Shown here: piece after piece, positions 35,777 to 48,330 of the stretch
Layout of the letters: each line of letters begins with the position of its first letter
How positions within the stretch are numbered: position 1 is the first letter of the stretch
Assembly (NCBI RefSeq): GCF_904849725.1
Contig: NC_058524.1
Location: 493,708,263 to 493,772,262 of the forward strand
Direction: 5' to 3'
From: Hordeum vulgare subsp. vulgare
Lineage: Eukaryota > Streptophyta > Magnoliopsida > Poales > Poaceae
DNA length: 64,000 nt
Notes under the pieces: generated by a model
Told to the model about the DNA's origin: nothing
Seen by the model: only the letters and a program-made list of their open reading frames with translations
The model's database searches: none
Translations under genes and position numbers: made by a program

Positions 35777-36867
35777 ATGAATGGTCACCCTTTGAGTGGC
35801 TTGTTCGGGGCATCTTCGCCTCAAACGAAAGTTGAGGAAACTGTTCCTCAACCCGTTGAACCAACTGAAAATACTTACTATGATTCCTTCGGGTATGGTA
35901 GAGAAATTGTTGGCTAATCCTTATAACAGTTCAAGTCATCCTGATTATGTCGATGAGATTTGTGGATTGTTTAAGCTTTCAGGTCTACCCGGAGATAAAG
36001 TTAAGAAGAAAGTTTTCCCTTTATCTTTGGAGGGAAAATCACTAATGTGGTACATGCTATTGGATGATATTGGATGTTGGGATTGGAAACCTTTAAAGCT
36101 GGAATTTCATCAGATGCTTTATCCTATGCATCTAATTCATCGTGATTGGAATTTTATTTATAATTGCTGGCCTCGTGAAGGAGACAGCATCGCTCAAGCT
36201 TGGGTGAGGCTTTGATCTATGATGCACACTTGTCCCAACCATGAGCTCTCAAAGGAATTTATTATAGATAATTTTTATGCCCGACTTTCTCATGATGATC
36301 AAACATTACTCGATGCTTGTGCTATCAGTTCCTATATGAAGGAGACTATTGAATTCAGATGGGATCTTCTGGAAAATATTAAACGCAACGCTGAATATAA
36401 ATCTTAACTTTGATTGTGTCAAATCTTCCATGGAAACTTCTCCTTTTCATGAGTTTAGCAACAAATATGGCCTTGACTCTAAGATAATAGATACTTTTTT
36501 AGAATCTTTTGCTACCTATGTTGACCTTTCCAAGGAAAAGTGGTTCAAATATCATCCTCCCATTGAAAAAATACACGAGGAACCTATTAGAATTAACAAG
36601 GAAGAAATAATTATTAACCATGTTGATCCAATTGTTCCTACTACTTACATTGAGAAACCTCCTTTCCCTATTAGGCTTATAGAACATGCTAAGGCTACAA
36701 CAGTGGTTAATAAGAGTTATGTTAGAACACCTACACCATCTGAACAAATAAATGTTGAGCCTAATGTAGATATAGTTAAAGATCTCCTAGTTGATAATAT
36801 TGATGGGCAGGTTATTTACCTCTGTTATGAAGCTGCTAGAATTGCAAAACCTAATAGAAACAAATGA
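35777..36867 (+). pseudogene. gag of gypsy Y
   Basis: ATG at 35777 (MNGHPLSGLFGASSPQ) agrees with the start in X. The frame shifts near 35890, then 35892-36215 carries the gag core (EICGLFKLSGLPGDKVKKKV, YPMHLIHRDWNFIYNCWPRE). A stop at 36213-36215 is followed in the same frame by CPNHELSKEFIIDNFYARLS, then another frameshift near 36400 and an open stretch to 36867 (ATYVDLSKEKWFKYHPP and the Glu/Lys-rich linker). Three or more disabling changes. Confidence 0.85.
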
Positions 36868-36914
36868 AATGAACTTGATAAAAATAAACCGGTGGTAGGC
36901 ACACGTGTCATCTC

Positions 36915-37480
36915 AGGTAAAATTGGAGATCATTGCTATCACGGCCTTGTGATATTGGTGCTAGTATTAGTTCTATACCTTTTACATTATATCAAGATAT
37001 TATGCATGATATAGCACCCTCTGAAATTGAAGATATTGATGTCACTATTAATCTTGCAAACCGTGATACCATTTTGCCACTTGGGATTGTTAGAGATATT
37101 GAAATCTTGTCCGAAAAAGTCAAATATCCCACTAATTTCTTAGTACTTGGTTCGGAACAAGATAACTTTTGCCCCATCATATTTGGTAGACCATTCTTGA
37201 ATACGGTTAATGCGGAAATTAATTGTGCTACTCAGAAGGTCAGTGTGAGCTTTGGTGATATTTCTCATGAGTTTAACTTCTCTAAGTTTATAAAAGAGCC
37301 ACATGAAAAAGAATTGCCTAGTAAGGATGAAATAATTTGTCTTGCTTGTATTGTTGTATCTCCTACCGATCCACTGGAACAATATTTGCTAGACCATGAG
37401 AATGATATGCATTTGAATGAAAGGAATGAAATAGAAAGATACTCCTTGATCAACCACCTATCCTTAAGCACAATTTACCA
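36915..37480 (+). pseudogene. Aspartic protease domain of gypsy Y
   Basis: Open frame from about 36933 with CDIGASISSIPFTLYQDI (catalytic Asp in a D-I-G-A form), INLANRDTILPLGIVRDIEI and CPIIFGRPFLNTVNAEIN, then the KELPSKDEIICLACIVV linker. A frame break upstream separates it from gag and another near 37435 separates it from the pol linker. Confidence 0.85.
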
Positions 37481-38171
37481 GTTGAAATTTTAGGTGATCC
37501 TCCTCCACCCAAGGGATATCCCGTATTTGAGCTTAAGCCTTTACCTAATACTTTGAAATATGCTTATCTTGATGACAAGAATATATATCATGTTATTATT
37601 ATTGCTAACCTTTCAGAACATGAAGAAAAGAGATATCTCAAAACTCTAAAGAAGCATAGGGCTGCTATTGGATATACTCTTGATGATCTTAAAGTCCTAA
37701 GCCCTACTCTCTACCACCGCAAGATTAGTATGGAGACTAATGCTACACCAGTTTTTAATCATCAAAGTAGTCTCAACTCTTAGATGAAAGAGGTGGTAAG
37801 AACTGAAATACTAAAACTTCTGGAAGCACATATAATTTATCCTATTGTCAATAGTAGATGGGTAAGTCATGTTCATTGTGTTCCTAAGAAAGGTGGTATA
37901 ACTGTTGTTCCTAATGATAACAATGAACTTATTCCACAAAGGATAGTAACTGGTTATAGGATGGTAATTGAATTCAAGAAATTAAATAAGGCTACTAGAA
38001 AAGATCATTACCCCTTGCCTTTTATTGATCAAATGTTAGAAAGATTATCTAATCACACACACTTTTGCTTTCTTCATGGATACTCTCGATTCTATCAAAT
38101 ACTTGTGTCAGAAGAGGGCGAAGAGAAAACTACCTTTACTTGCCCCTTTGGAACTTATGCTTATAGGCGTA
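37481..38171 (+). pseudogene. pol linker and N-terminal RT of gypsy Y, cut by element E
   Basis: Linker (HEEKRYLKTLKKHRAAIGYT) then a stop at 37781-37783 just before MKEVVRTEILKLLEAHIIYP. RT continues with VPKKGGITVVPNDNNELIP, MVIEFKKLNKATRKDHYPLP and the FGTYAYRRM strand, where E begins. The catalytic MDD segment is absent from the window. Confidence 0.88.
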
Positions 38172-38509
38172 TGTGTCGGATTTCGGGCTCCGCAAAACCC
38201 TAAAGATTCGAACATAGGGGCGCGTGCGGAGGCCACTTGATAGACTTGGTTCGCCTGACTCGCTACTCATTGGGGATGGGAGAGAACTCACTCAATGGTG
38301 AGGAAGACATAGAACACGGCAGTTTACCCAAGTTCGGGCCGCTGAGAAGCGTAATACCCTACTCCTGCTTTGGTGGATTGCCTCTCGTGAAGGTTGGCCG
38401 ATGAGCTAGTAAAATGTTCTTGGGCCTCCGGAGGCTGGGTGGCCGTTGTGTGGTGCCTGTGGGTGAGTGAATGGATCGGGGGGTCCTCTCTACGATATAA
38501 CCTATCCTC

Positions 38510-38518
38510 TATTTATAG
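38510..38518 (+). promoter_or_regulatory. TATA-like box in segment E
   Basis: TATTTATAG inside a short palindrome (CCTCTATTTATAGAGG), about 340 bp from the proposed LTR start. Confidence 0.4.
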
Positions 38519-39666
38519 AGGTGGCATGGGTCCTCTTCCCTTATCGTTTCGACGGGAAGGGATCCCACAACAGCCAATTTCGATGGGGAACAGGGGAACG
38601 TGCTTCCCATGTCCAAAAGTAGTCGTCGCCTGCAAAGTGACTTTCAACGCAGCAGGGACGGGTCCAGGGATGACGTTCGTCGTGCGGGCGGGCGGTGGTG
38701 GCCTTGTTGCATCAGAATGGAAACCTTTGGAAGATGCCTTGGACACCTGCGTGTGTCCTCGCCCTCTTTGCACTAAAGGGGAAACTGCACCATCTTGATG
38801 TTTGCTGCTCGCCTGTCCATCCCCTACATCATCCTCGACTCATGAGGTCGGGTCTCGCCTTGGAATATTCGCCGCTCCGGAGGGGTCCTGAGGGCCCCCC
38901 TGCGGGTCTTGATGTTGTTCCTCCTTGCGAGGCTTGGCCCCTCGCGAGGGCCTTGCCTTGAGTGATGTCGGGCCTGCTGGTTTTCGGTCGATGAAGTGGG
39001 CCAACCCTGGGCTGTAGGCAGGCAGGTCTGGGTACCCCCATTCCCAAAATGCCGACATCATCCTTGAGGGCGGTCTGAAGCGTCATGGGCCCTAAAAGTC
39101 TGCGGACCAGGCTTCACGTGCGCCACATAGCCAAGTTGTAGCACCCCCGGTTCCTGAGGCGCTCGGACATGCGCCTGGTCAAACTGACGCAATGCCCGGG
39201 CACTGCGCTAGCCATCATCGCTCCTTGGGGCCGTCACCTCTACGCACGCCACGCGGACGCGCTTCCTCATGAGCCGCGTGGGCCTAGGAATGTGGAGGGA
39301 CGCCAGTCTGACCTCGGCCATATATTTGACCTGGTGGGGGCGATTAAGGTCCAAATTTCCTTCATCTTCCACCTCGAGCCCTCCACCCCCTCAGCATGGT
39401 GCCGGTGAGGAAGTATTCCGCTGCCGAGAAGGGGAATGCTTCGGGGGAAGGTTTCGCCGCCCCGTCACCAAAGAGGGGCTGCGACCGCCCTTAGAAGTAC
39501 GCGTCGGTGTCGATAGCAGTCTCCGGCGGGCGCGGACGTGGTTCTGCCCGCCCTGGAATCACCATCGGCGGCGTCCATTGGCGCGAGCGCCCGCAGTGGC
39601 CTATGTGGGAGGTCAGCGGTGGCCACCCGGCAGCCACGCCCACGGCTTCATTCGGCTGAAACCGCG

Positions 39667-40205
39667 ATGGAGTTCGTGATGTGGGTGGATAGGTCGGAAA
39701 CTACATGGTTCCAACTCCCAAACTTCTTCGCAGCAGTGCTGGCGACCGGCGGGCTCCCAGGCCTCTGGTTGCAGGCCGATGGCTGCTGTGGTGGGGCGTC
39801 CTGGGTGGAGGTCGAGGTCACCCCCACGCTACGTGTACCTGAACCACGGGTGGCAGACGTTTGCCCGTGCTCGAGGCCTGAAGGGGAGCCGCTACCTCCA
39901 CTTCAAGTATGACGGGGAGGCGAAACTCTTCGTCGAGATCTTTGGAGACGAGGGCGAGCGTCTAGGTTGCTGTCCGAAGGACGTCGGCCGCGGCGATCTT
40001 GCAGATGAGCCTACCTCCGACGATGGGCGCCCCGCCTCCGCCAGCAACGACACCCCCTCCGGAGGGAGCCCGAGCTACAACAGTGATAGTAGCTTCGACG
40101 AGCCGCCTTGCCACCGTGCCCGGACCATGGGGGGGAGGACCCCACGCGTGGTGCAGCTCGTCTGCTCCTGTGGTGCCCGTGAAGGAGGACGAGGGCACGG
40201 ACTAG
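39667..40205 (+). pseudogene. B3-type DNA-binding domain ORF, two frameshifts
   Basis: ATG at 39667 starts a frame with ETTWFQLPNFFAAVLATGG and PGLWLQADGCCGG, then WVEVEV, resembling the N-terminal half of a plant B3 domain. At a C-run (39821-39825) the homology moves to the next frame: YVYLNHGWQTFARARGLKGS, RYLHFKYDGEAKLFVEIFG, then a Ser/Asp/Pro-rich tail. At a G-run (40129-40135) it moves again to a frame ending VPVKEDEGTD at the stop 40203-40205. The HGW..F and F.YDG..K..V patterns are typical of REM-like B3 proteins, which bind DNA. It lies in a repeat-rich element segment, so it may be a captured gene or an element-specific ORF. The assignment comes from motif recognition alone. Confidence 0.6.
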
Positions 40206-40510
40206 GTGCCGGCGCGCGGGTGCTAGGCACCTGCGGTGGCAACCCCCTTGGGACCTCCGTCGCTAGCTGTCTCCTCCTTACTTCTGACCCTGCGTCCATG
40301 AAAACAAGGAAGGGCCCTTCGGGAATGTAATAGATTTGGGCGACCGCCCCTTTCGTTAGTACCGTTGCATTTGGTCGGTTGGGATACTTAGCTCGGTGTG
40401 CTTCCAGTGAACCTCTTTGGTTGTGAGGCGTGGTTATGGTGTTCGAGGGGCTTGTTGCTCGGTAGGCTTCTCCTCATTGCGGGTGAAGTGGGTCGATGTT
40501 CTATGTCAGC

Positions 40511-41179
40511 AGGCCCGAGTCCCGCACATTTCCCTACCGTCATGAGGCGCGACCCGTTACCAAGGTCATTCCTCACGGGGCAAGGCCTTGCCACCCCTGA
40601 TACTGACCGAATGTGACTGGACGGCACCAGGGTGGCCAAGTGGCTTTATGACCGGTAAGGCTCCTGAGGCGCGATGCTCAGGAGCCCCCTTAGACACTCA
40701 AGCGGCTCTACATCGACATGTCCCAGTCCTGTACATTTCTGTGCCGTCGTGAGCCGCGACCCGTTACCAAGGTCGCTCATCACGGGGCAAGGCCGTGACA
40801 CCCCAGATGCCGACTGAATGTGCCTAGACGGCACCAGGGTGGCAAAGTGGCTTTGTGGCCGGTAAGGCTCCCGAGGCGCGATGCTCAGGAGCCCCCTTAG
40901 ACGTCCAAGAGGCCCTCGCGGATTCTGCTTTCTGCTTTTGAAGGGTGTGGTTTTTGGAGATCCCTAGTCTGCATTCACGAAGCTCTTCATCGGCAGGTCC
41001 CGGTCCCGCACATTTCCCTGCTCTCATGAGGCGTGACCCGTTACCAAGGTCGTTCCTCAAGGGGCAAGGCCCTGACACCCCAGATGCCGACCGAATGTGC
41101 TTGGACGGCACCAGGGTGGCCAAATGGCGTTGTGACCGGTGAGGCTCCTCAAGCGCGATGCTCAGGAGCCCCCTTAGAC
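40511..41179 (+). repeat. Three tandem units of about 185 bp
   Basis: Units at about 40511-40695, 40721-40902 and 40995-41179. Each runs from a GTCC-x-GCACATTTC-like start through GACCCGTTACCAAGGTC, GACGGCACCAGGGTGGC and ends CTCAGGAGCCCCCTTAGAC. Each carries a short hairpin; in the first unit CTCCTGAG and CTCAGGAG (40661-40684) pair perfectly around 8 bases. Confidence 0.85.
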
Positions 41180-41802
41180 GCTCAAACTGTCCCAAGAGAA
41201 ACAATTGTTGTAAGAAAAGTCCAAATTTTGTTTCCTCTCTAGGATGGCGCGTCGAGTCGTGAATCGGACTCTTGAGCGAGTATCAGCTGGCATGAGTCTG
41301 CCGACTCGTCCGTGAGTGCCATGCGGGGGTCCGGGCGCCAAGGCCTTGGCAAGGTGTCGGCACCATGCCCCCAGCCCCCGCTCGCGGGGTACGAATGGGG
41401 GGGGGGAAGGAGAGTGCTCAACTCCGACAAAGAGAGTGCGCTACAAAGAACGGCCAAGAAAACAAGTTTTCGCAAAGACTTCGTTTGGAAAAACCCCGAG
41501 TTTGATTTTGAAAATATTAGCAAATCCAAGCCAGATAAAAGCAAATAAAAGCTACGTCCGGCGCCTAATCTATTCACCACCTTCATCTCCCCCCAGCGCA
41601 TAGCATAGGGCTTCCACTAGGCGTGGGAGGGACCCCTCTGCATCCTCGGGGGGCCCTGGGCGTATACAGCCTCGACCCGTTATTACATGAGAGTGTCATG
41701 GTGGGGTGTATATGGGAGGTCGCGAGGACGCTTTGGCCTCGCGAGTGTCCCTACCCCCGAGGCATAGGCGCCTGATTCCTTTTGTGTCATTGGTGGACTC
41801 TG

Positions 41803-43619
41803 TGTTGGAAATATGCCCTAGAGGCAATAATAAATTAGTTATTATTATATTTCTTTGTTCATGATAATCGTTTATTATCCATGCTATAATTGTATTGATT
41901 GGAAACACAATACTTGTGTGGATACATAGACAAAACACTGTCCCTAGTAAGCCTCTAGTTGACTAGCTCGTTGATCAAAGATGGCCAAGGTTTCCTGGCC
42001 ATAGGCAAGTGTTGTTACTTGATAACGGGATCACATCATTAGGAGAATCATGTGATGGACTAGACCCAAACTAATAGACGTAGCATGTTGATCGTGTCAT
42101 TTTGTTGCTACTGTTTTCTGCGTGTCAAGTATTTGTTCCTATGACCATGAGATCATATAACTCACTGACACCGGAGGAATACTTTGTGTGTATCAAACGT
42201 CGCAACGTAACATGGTGACTATAAAGATGCTCTACAGGTATCTCCGAAGGTGTTCGTTGAGTTAGTATGGATCGAGACTGGGATTTGTCACTCCGTGTGA
42301 CGGAGAGGTATCTCGGGGCCCACTCGGTAATACAACATCACACACAAGCCTTGCAAGCAATGTGACTTAGTGTAAGTTGCGGGATCTTGTATTACGGAAC
42401 GAGTAAAGAGACTTGCCGGTAAACGAGATTGAAATAGGTATGCGGATACTGACGATCGAATCTCGGGCAACTAACATACCGAAAGGACAAAGGGAATGAC
42501 ATACGGGATTATATGAATCCTTGGCACTGAGGTTCAAACGATAAGATCTTCGTAGAATATGTAGGATCCAATATGGGCATCCAGGTCCCGCTATTGGATA
42601 TTGACCGAGGAGTCTCTCGGGTCATGTCTACATAATTCTCGAACCCGCAGGGCCTGCACACTTAAGGTTCGACGTTGTTTTATGCGTACTTGAGTTATAT
42701 GGTTGGTTACCGAATGTTGTTCGGAGTCCCGGATGAGATCACGGACGTCACGAGGGTTTCCGGAATGGTCCGGAAACAAAGATTGATATATAGGATGACC
42801 TCATTTGATTACCGGAAGGTTTTCGGAGTTACCGGGAATGTACCGGGAATGACGAATGGGTTCCGGGTGTTCACCGGGGGGGGCAACCCACCCCGGGGAA
42901 GCCCATAGGCCTTGGGGGTGGCACACCAGCCCTTAGTGGGCTGGTGGGACAGCCCAAGAAGGCCCTGTGCGCCATAGGAAGAAAATCAAAGAGAAAAGGA
43001 AAAAAAAAGAGGAGGTGGGAAAAGGGGGAAGGACTCCTCCTTCCAAACCTAGTTGGACTCGGTTTGGAAGGGGAGGGTTGCCCCCCTTGGCTCGGCCGAC
43101 CCCCTTGGGAGTCCTTGGACCCCAAGGCAAGGCCCCCCTCTCCCCCTATATATACGGAGGTTTTAGGGCTGATTTGAGACGACTTTGCCACGGCAGCCCG
43201 ACCACATATCTCCACGGTTTCACCTCTAGATCGCGTTTCTGCGGAGCTCGGGCGGAGCCCTGCTGAGATAAGATCACCACCAACCTCCGAAGTGCCGTCA
43301 CGCTGCCGGAGAACTCATCTACCTCTCCGTCTCTCTTGTTGGATCAAGAAGGCCGAGATCATCGTCGAGCTGCACGTGTGCTGAACGCGGAGGTGCCGTC
43401 CGTTCGGCACTAGATCGTGGGACTGATCGCGGGACGGTTCGCGGGGCGGATCGAGGGACGTGAGGACGTTCCACTACATCAACCGCATTCACTAATGTTT
43501 CTGCTGTGTGGTCTAGAAGGGTACGTAGATTGAACATCCCCTCTCGTAGATGGACATCACCATGATAGGTCTTCGTGAGCGTAGGAAATTTTTTGTTTCC
43601 CATGCGACGTTCCCCATTA
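41803..43619 (+). repeat. 5' LTR of Angela-type element
   Basis: Starts TGTTGG. The end is mutated: CCCCATTA where the 3' LTR has CCCCAACA. TATA-like box at 43147-43154 followed by a leader starting CGGAGGTTTTAGGG. Confidence 0.95.
43147..43154 (+). promoter_or_regulatory. TATA box of Angela-type 5' LTR
   Basis: TATATATA after a C-rich run; the same at 49929-49936 in the 3' LTR. It matches the promoter position known for BARE1-type LTRs. Confidence 0.7.
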
Positions 43620-43620
43620 G

Positions 43621-43632
43621 TGGCATCATGAG
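43621..43632 (+). other. Primer binding site of Angela-type element, mutated
   Basis: TGGCATCATGAG, derived from the usual tRNA-iMet complement TGGTATCAGAGC, one base after the LTR. Confidence 0.8.
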
Positions 43633-44879
43633 CTAGGTTCATGCGTAGATGTCTTCTCGAGTAGAACACAAAAGTTTTTGTGGGGGGTGATGTGCGTTTT
43701 GCTGCCCTCCTTAGTCTTTTCTTGATTCCGTGGTATTGTAGGATCGAAGCGGCTCGGACCGACATTACTCGTACGCTTACGAGAGACTGGTTTCATCGCT
43801 ACGAGTAACTCTGTTGCTCAAAGATGACTGGCGGGTGTCAGTTTCTCCAACTTTAGTTGAATCGTAATTGACCGAGGAGGTCCTTGGATGAGGTTAAATA
43901 GCAATTCATATATCTCCGTTGTGGTGTTTACGTAAGTAAGATGCTATCCTACTAGATACCCATGGTCACCACGTAAAACATGCAACAACAAAATTAGAGG
44001 ACGTCTAACTTGTTTTTGCAGGGTATGCTTGTGATGTGATATGGCCAGCGATGTGATGTGATATATTGGATGTATGAGATGATCATGTTGTAATAGTTAA
44101 TATCGACTTGCACGTCGATGGTACGGCAACCGGCAGGAGCCATAGGGTTGTCTTTAAACTAACGTTTGTGCTTGCAGATGCGTTTACTATATTGCTAGGA
44201 TGTAGCTTTAGTAGTAATAGCATGAGTAGCACGACAACCCCGATGGCGAAACGTTGATGGAGATCATGATGATGGACATCATGGTGTGACGCCGGTGACA
44301 AGAAGATCGTGCCGGTGCTTTGGTGATGGAGATCAAGAAGCGCATGATGATGGCCATATCATGTCACTTATGAATTGCATGTGATGTTAATCCTTTTTGC
44401 ACCTTATCTTGCTTAGAACGACGGTAGCATTATGAGGTGATCTCTCACTAAAATTTCAAGACGAAATTGTGTTCTCCCCGACTGTGCACCGTTGCGACAG
44501 TTCTTCGTTTCAAGACACCACGTGATGATCGGGTGTGATAGACTCAACGTTCACATACAACGGGTGCAAAACAGTTGCACACGCAGAACACTCGGGTTAA
44601 GCTTGACGAGCCTAGCATGTGCAAACATGGCCTCGGAACACATGAGACCGAAAGGTCGAGCATGAATCGTATAGTTGATATGATTAGCATAGAGATGCTT
44701 ACCACTGAAACTATTCTCGACTCACGTGATGATCGGACTTGAGATAGTGGATTTGGATCATGTACCACTCAAATGACTAGAGAGATGTACTTTTTGAGTG
44801 GGAGTTCTTAAGTAATATGATTAATTGAACTAATTGTCATGAACATAGTCTAATGGTCTTTGCGAATTACGATGTAGCT

Positions 44880-47800
44880 TGCGCTATAGCTCTACTGTTT
44901 TTATATGTTCCTAGAGAAAATTTAGTTGAAAGTTGATAGTAGCAAACTTTGAAGAGGATTGTCCTCGTTGCTGCGCAGAAGTCTTATGTCCTTAATGCAC
45001 CACTCGGTGTGCTGCACCTCGAGCGTCGTCTGTGGATGTTGTGAACATCCAACATACACGTTTCTGATGACTACACGATAGTTCAGTGGAAAATACTTAA
45101 TGGCTTAGAAGCAAGGCACCGAAGACGTTTTGAAACGTCACGGAACATAAGTGATGTTCTAAAGAGATGAAATTGTGATTTCATGCTCATGCCCTTGTTG
45201 AGAGGTACGAGACCTTCGACAAGATTCCTTGTCCACAAAGTAAAGGAGAAAAGCTCAATCGTTGAGCGTGTGCTCAGATTGTCTGAGTACGACAATCACT
45301 TGAATCAAGTGGGAGTTAATCTTCCAGATGAGATAGTGATGGTTCTCCAAAGTCACTGCTACCAAGCTGTGAGAGCTTCGTGATGAACTATAACATATCA
45401 AGGATAGATACAATGATCCTTGAGCGATTCGCGATGTTTGACACTGTGAAAGTAGAAATCAAGAAGGATCATCAATAGTTGATGGTTTGTAAAACCACTA
45501 AGTTTCAAGAAAGGCAAGGGCTAGAAGGGATACTTCGTGAAACGGCAAAACAGTTGCTGCACTAATGAAGAGACCCAAGATTAAACCCAAACCCGAGACT
45601 AAGTGCTTCTGTAATGAGGGGAACAGTCACTGAGGCGGAGCAACTCTAGATACTTGGTAGATAAGAAGGCTCACAAAAGTCGAAAGAAGTATATTTGATA
45701 TACATGATGTTGATGTATACTTTACTAGTACTCCTAGTAGCATGAGGGTATTAGATACCGGTTCGGTTGCTAAGTGATTAGTAACACGAAATGAAAGCTA
45801 CGGCATAAACGGAGACTAGCTAACGGTGAGGTGACGATACGTGTTGGAAGTGTTTCCAAGGTTGATATGATCAAACGTCGCACGCTCCCTCTACCATCGG
45901 GATTGGTGTTAAACCTAAATAATTGTTAATTGGTGCTTGCGTTGAGCATGAACATGATTGGATCGTGTTTATTGCAATACGATTATTCATTTAAAGAGAA
46001 TAATGGTTACTCTATTTTCTTGAATAATCACCTTCAATGGTTTATTGAATCTCGATCGTAGTGTTACACATGTTCATGATATTGGTGCCAAAAGATACGA
46101 GGTAATGATGATAGTACCACTTACTTGTGGCACTGCCGCTTGAGTCATGTTGGTATAAATTGCATGAAGAGGCTCCATGCTGATGGATCTTTATACTCAC
46201 TTGATTTTGAATCACTAGTGACATGCAAATCATACCACATGAGCAAGGCCTTGTTTTCATTGAGATGAAATAAGATAGTAACTTGTTGGAAGTGATACAT
46301 TTTGATGTATGCAATCCAATGGGTGTTGAGGCACGCAGTGGATATCATTATGTTCTTACTTCAATGACGATTTGAGTAGATACTAGAGTATTTGCTTAAT
46401 GAATCACAAGTCTGAAATATTGAAAAGTTCAATTCTGTTTCGGAGTGAAGTTCGTCGTAACAAGAGGATAAACTGTCTACGATATGATCATAGAAATGAA
46501 TGTGTGAGTTACGAGTTTTGGTACGCAGTTAAGACAATGTGGAAATTGTTTCGCAGTTCATGCCACCTAGAACATCATAGTGTGATGATGTGTCTGAACG
46601 TCATAGCCACACACTATTTGGTATGGTGCATGCTATGATGTCTCTTATCGAATTACCACTATCGTTTATGGGTTAAGCATTAGAGACAACCGCATTCACT
46701 TTAAATAGGGCACCACGTATTTCCGTTGAGATGACACAGTATAGACTGAGGTTTAGAGAAATCTAAACTGTCGTTTCTTGAAAGTTTGGGGTTTCGACAC
46801 TTATGTGAAAAAGTTTCAGTCTGATAAGCTCGAACCCAAGGCGGATAAATGCATCTTCATAGGATATCCAAAACAGTTGGGTACATCTCCTATCTCAGAT
46901 CCGAAAGCAAAGTGTTTGTTTCTAGAAACGGATCCTCTCTCGAGGAAAGGTTTCTCTCGAAAGAATTGAGTGGGAGGGTGGTAGAACTTGATGAGGTTAT
47001 TGAACCATCACTTCGACCAGTGTGTAGCAGGGCGCAGCAAGTTGTTCATGTGGCGCCTACACCAATTGAAGTGAAAGCTGATGATGGTGATCATCGAGCA
47101 TCGGATCAAGTTACTACAAGCCTCATAGGTTGACAAGGTCGCGTACTACTACAGAGTGGTACGGTAACCCTGTCTTGGAGGTCATGTTGTTGACCAACAG
47201 TGAACCTACGAGTTATGGAGAAAACAATGGTGGGCCCAGATTCCGGCAAATGGCTGGAAGCCTTGAAATCCGAGAGAGGATCCATGTATGAAAACAAAGT
47301 GTAGACTTTGGAAGAACTACTTGATGGTCATAGGACTATTGAGTAAAGATGGATCTTTAAAAGGAAGACAGACGATGATAAGTCACTATTAAGAAAATCT
47401 CGACTTGTCGCAAAGATGTTTCCGACAAGATCAAACAGTTGACTATGATGAGACTTTCTCACTCGTAGCGATGCTAAAAGTCTGTTAGAATTATGTTAGT
47501 AGTTGCTGCATTATTTATGAAATATTGCATGTAGGATGTCAAAACATTGTTTCCTCGACGGTTTCCTTGAGCAAACATTGTATGAGATACAACCATGAGG
47601 TTTTGTCGATCCTAAAGATACTAGCAAGTATGCAAGCTCGAGCGATCCTTAAATGGACTGGTGCAAGCATCTCGGAGTTGGAATATACACTTTGATGAGA
47701 TGATCAAGGATTTTGGGTTTGTACAAGGTTTATGAGAAACTTGTATTTCCAAATAAGTGAGTGGGAGCACTATAGAATTTATGATAAGTATATGTGGTTG

Positions 47801-48330
47801 ACATATTGTGGATCAGAAGTAATGTAGAATTTATGTAAAGCATACAAGGTTGTTTGAAAGGAGTTTTCAAAGGAATACCTGGATTGAGCTACTTGAACGT
47901 TGAGCATCAAAGATCTATGGAGATAGATCGAAAGCGCTTAATGGAAGTTTCAACAAGATGCATGCCTTGACAAGTTTTGAAGGAGTTCAAAATAAATCAG
48001 GAAAGAAGGAGTTCTTGGTTGCGTTGTAAGGTGTGAATTTGAGTAAGACTCAAAACCCGACCACGGCAGAATAAAGAGAATAGACGAAGGTCGTCTTCTA
48101 TGCCTTAGCCATAGACTCTAAAGTATGCCATGCTGAGTACCGCACTTGATGTGTGCCTTGCAGCAAGTCTGTTGAGAGGTACAGAGAGTGATCCATGATT
48201 GAATCACTAGCAGCGGTCAAAATTTATCCTTAGTAACTGATGGACTAAGGAATTTTTCTCGATTATGGAGGTGGTTAAAGAGTTCGTCGTAAAGGGTTAC
48301 GTCGATGTAAGCTTTGACACTAATCCGAAT
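44880..48330 (+). pseudogene. Degraded gag-pol of Angela-type element
   Basis: No long frame survives. In order: gag relics with a degraded zinc-knuckle region (about 45600-45645); a protease site where LDTGS can still be read (45751-45765); integrase C-terminal region (46778-46969, with KVWGFDTYVKKFQSDKLEPK and CIFIGYP) continuing in another frame (VFVSRNGSSLEERFLSKE); the start of RT around 47139-47220 (RTTTEWYGNPVLEVMLLTN); and RNase H relics to about 48330 (around 48230-48300). Compared with intact members, coding is lost by numerous short deletions, not one large one. Confidence 0.85.

Larger units (their letters stand above)
34439..38171 (+). mobile_element. Gypsy element Y (same family as X, + strand, truncated and decayed)
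   Basis: Order: 5' LTR lacking its first few hundred bases, degenerate primer site, gag, protease, pol linker, RT start. X is inserted in its LTR and E in its RT, so neither the beginning nor the rest of pol and the 3' LTR are present. Many frameshifts and stops suggest it is older than X. Confidence 0.9.
38172..41802 (+). mobile_element. GC-rich retroelement segment E (unnamed), inserted in gypsy Y
   Basis: An abrupt switch from RT coding to non-coding DNA beginning TGTGTCGGATTTCGGGCTCC at 38172 (or TGTCGG at 38174) looks like an LTR start. It has a TATA-like TATTTATAG at 38510-38518, a B3-type ORF (39667-40205) and tandem 185-bp units (40511-41179). No gag or pol is seen. Its other end is not identified: Angela is inserted at 41803, and 50402-50446 continues the same target. 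Orientation and class are inferred from the TG start and the ORF strand. Confidence 0.5.

Noticed and set aside
39269..39679. 136-codon frame upstream of the B3 ORF
   Set aside because: GC-rich, overlapping other frames, no domain; only the B3 motifs give support.
42871..43266. Paired frames in both Angela LTRs (also 49715-50048)
   Set aside because: Conserved only because LTRs are copies; the region is the GC-rich U3 part before the TATA box.
43319..43765. 148-codon minus-strand frame at the Angela LTR end
   Set aside because: Antisense to the LTR and primer region, composed of repeated Arg/Ser/Pro words, a shadow of the LTR sequence.
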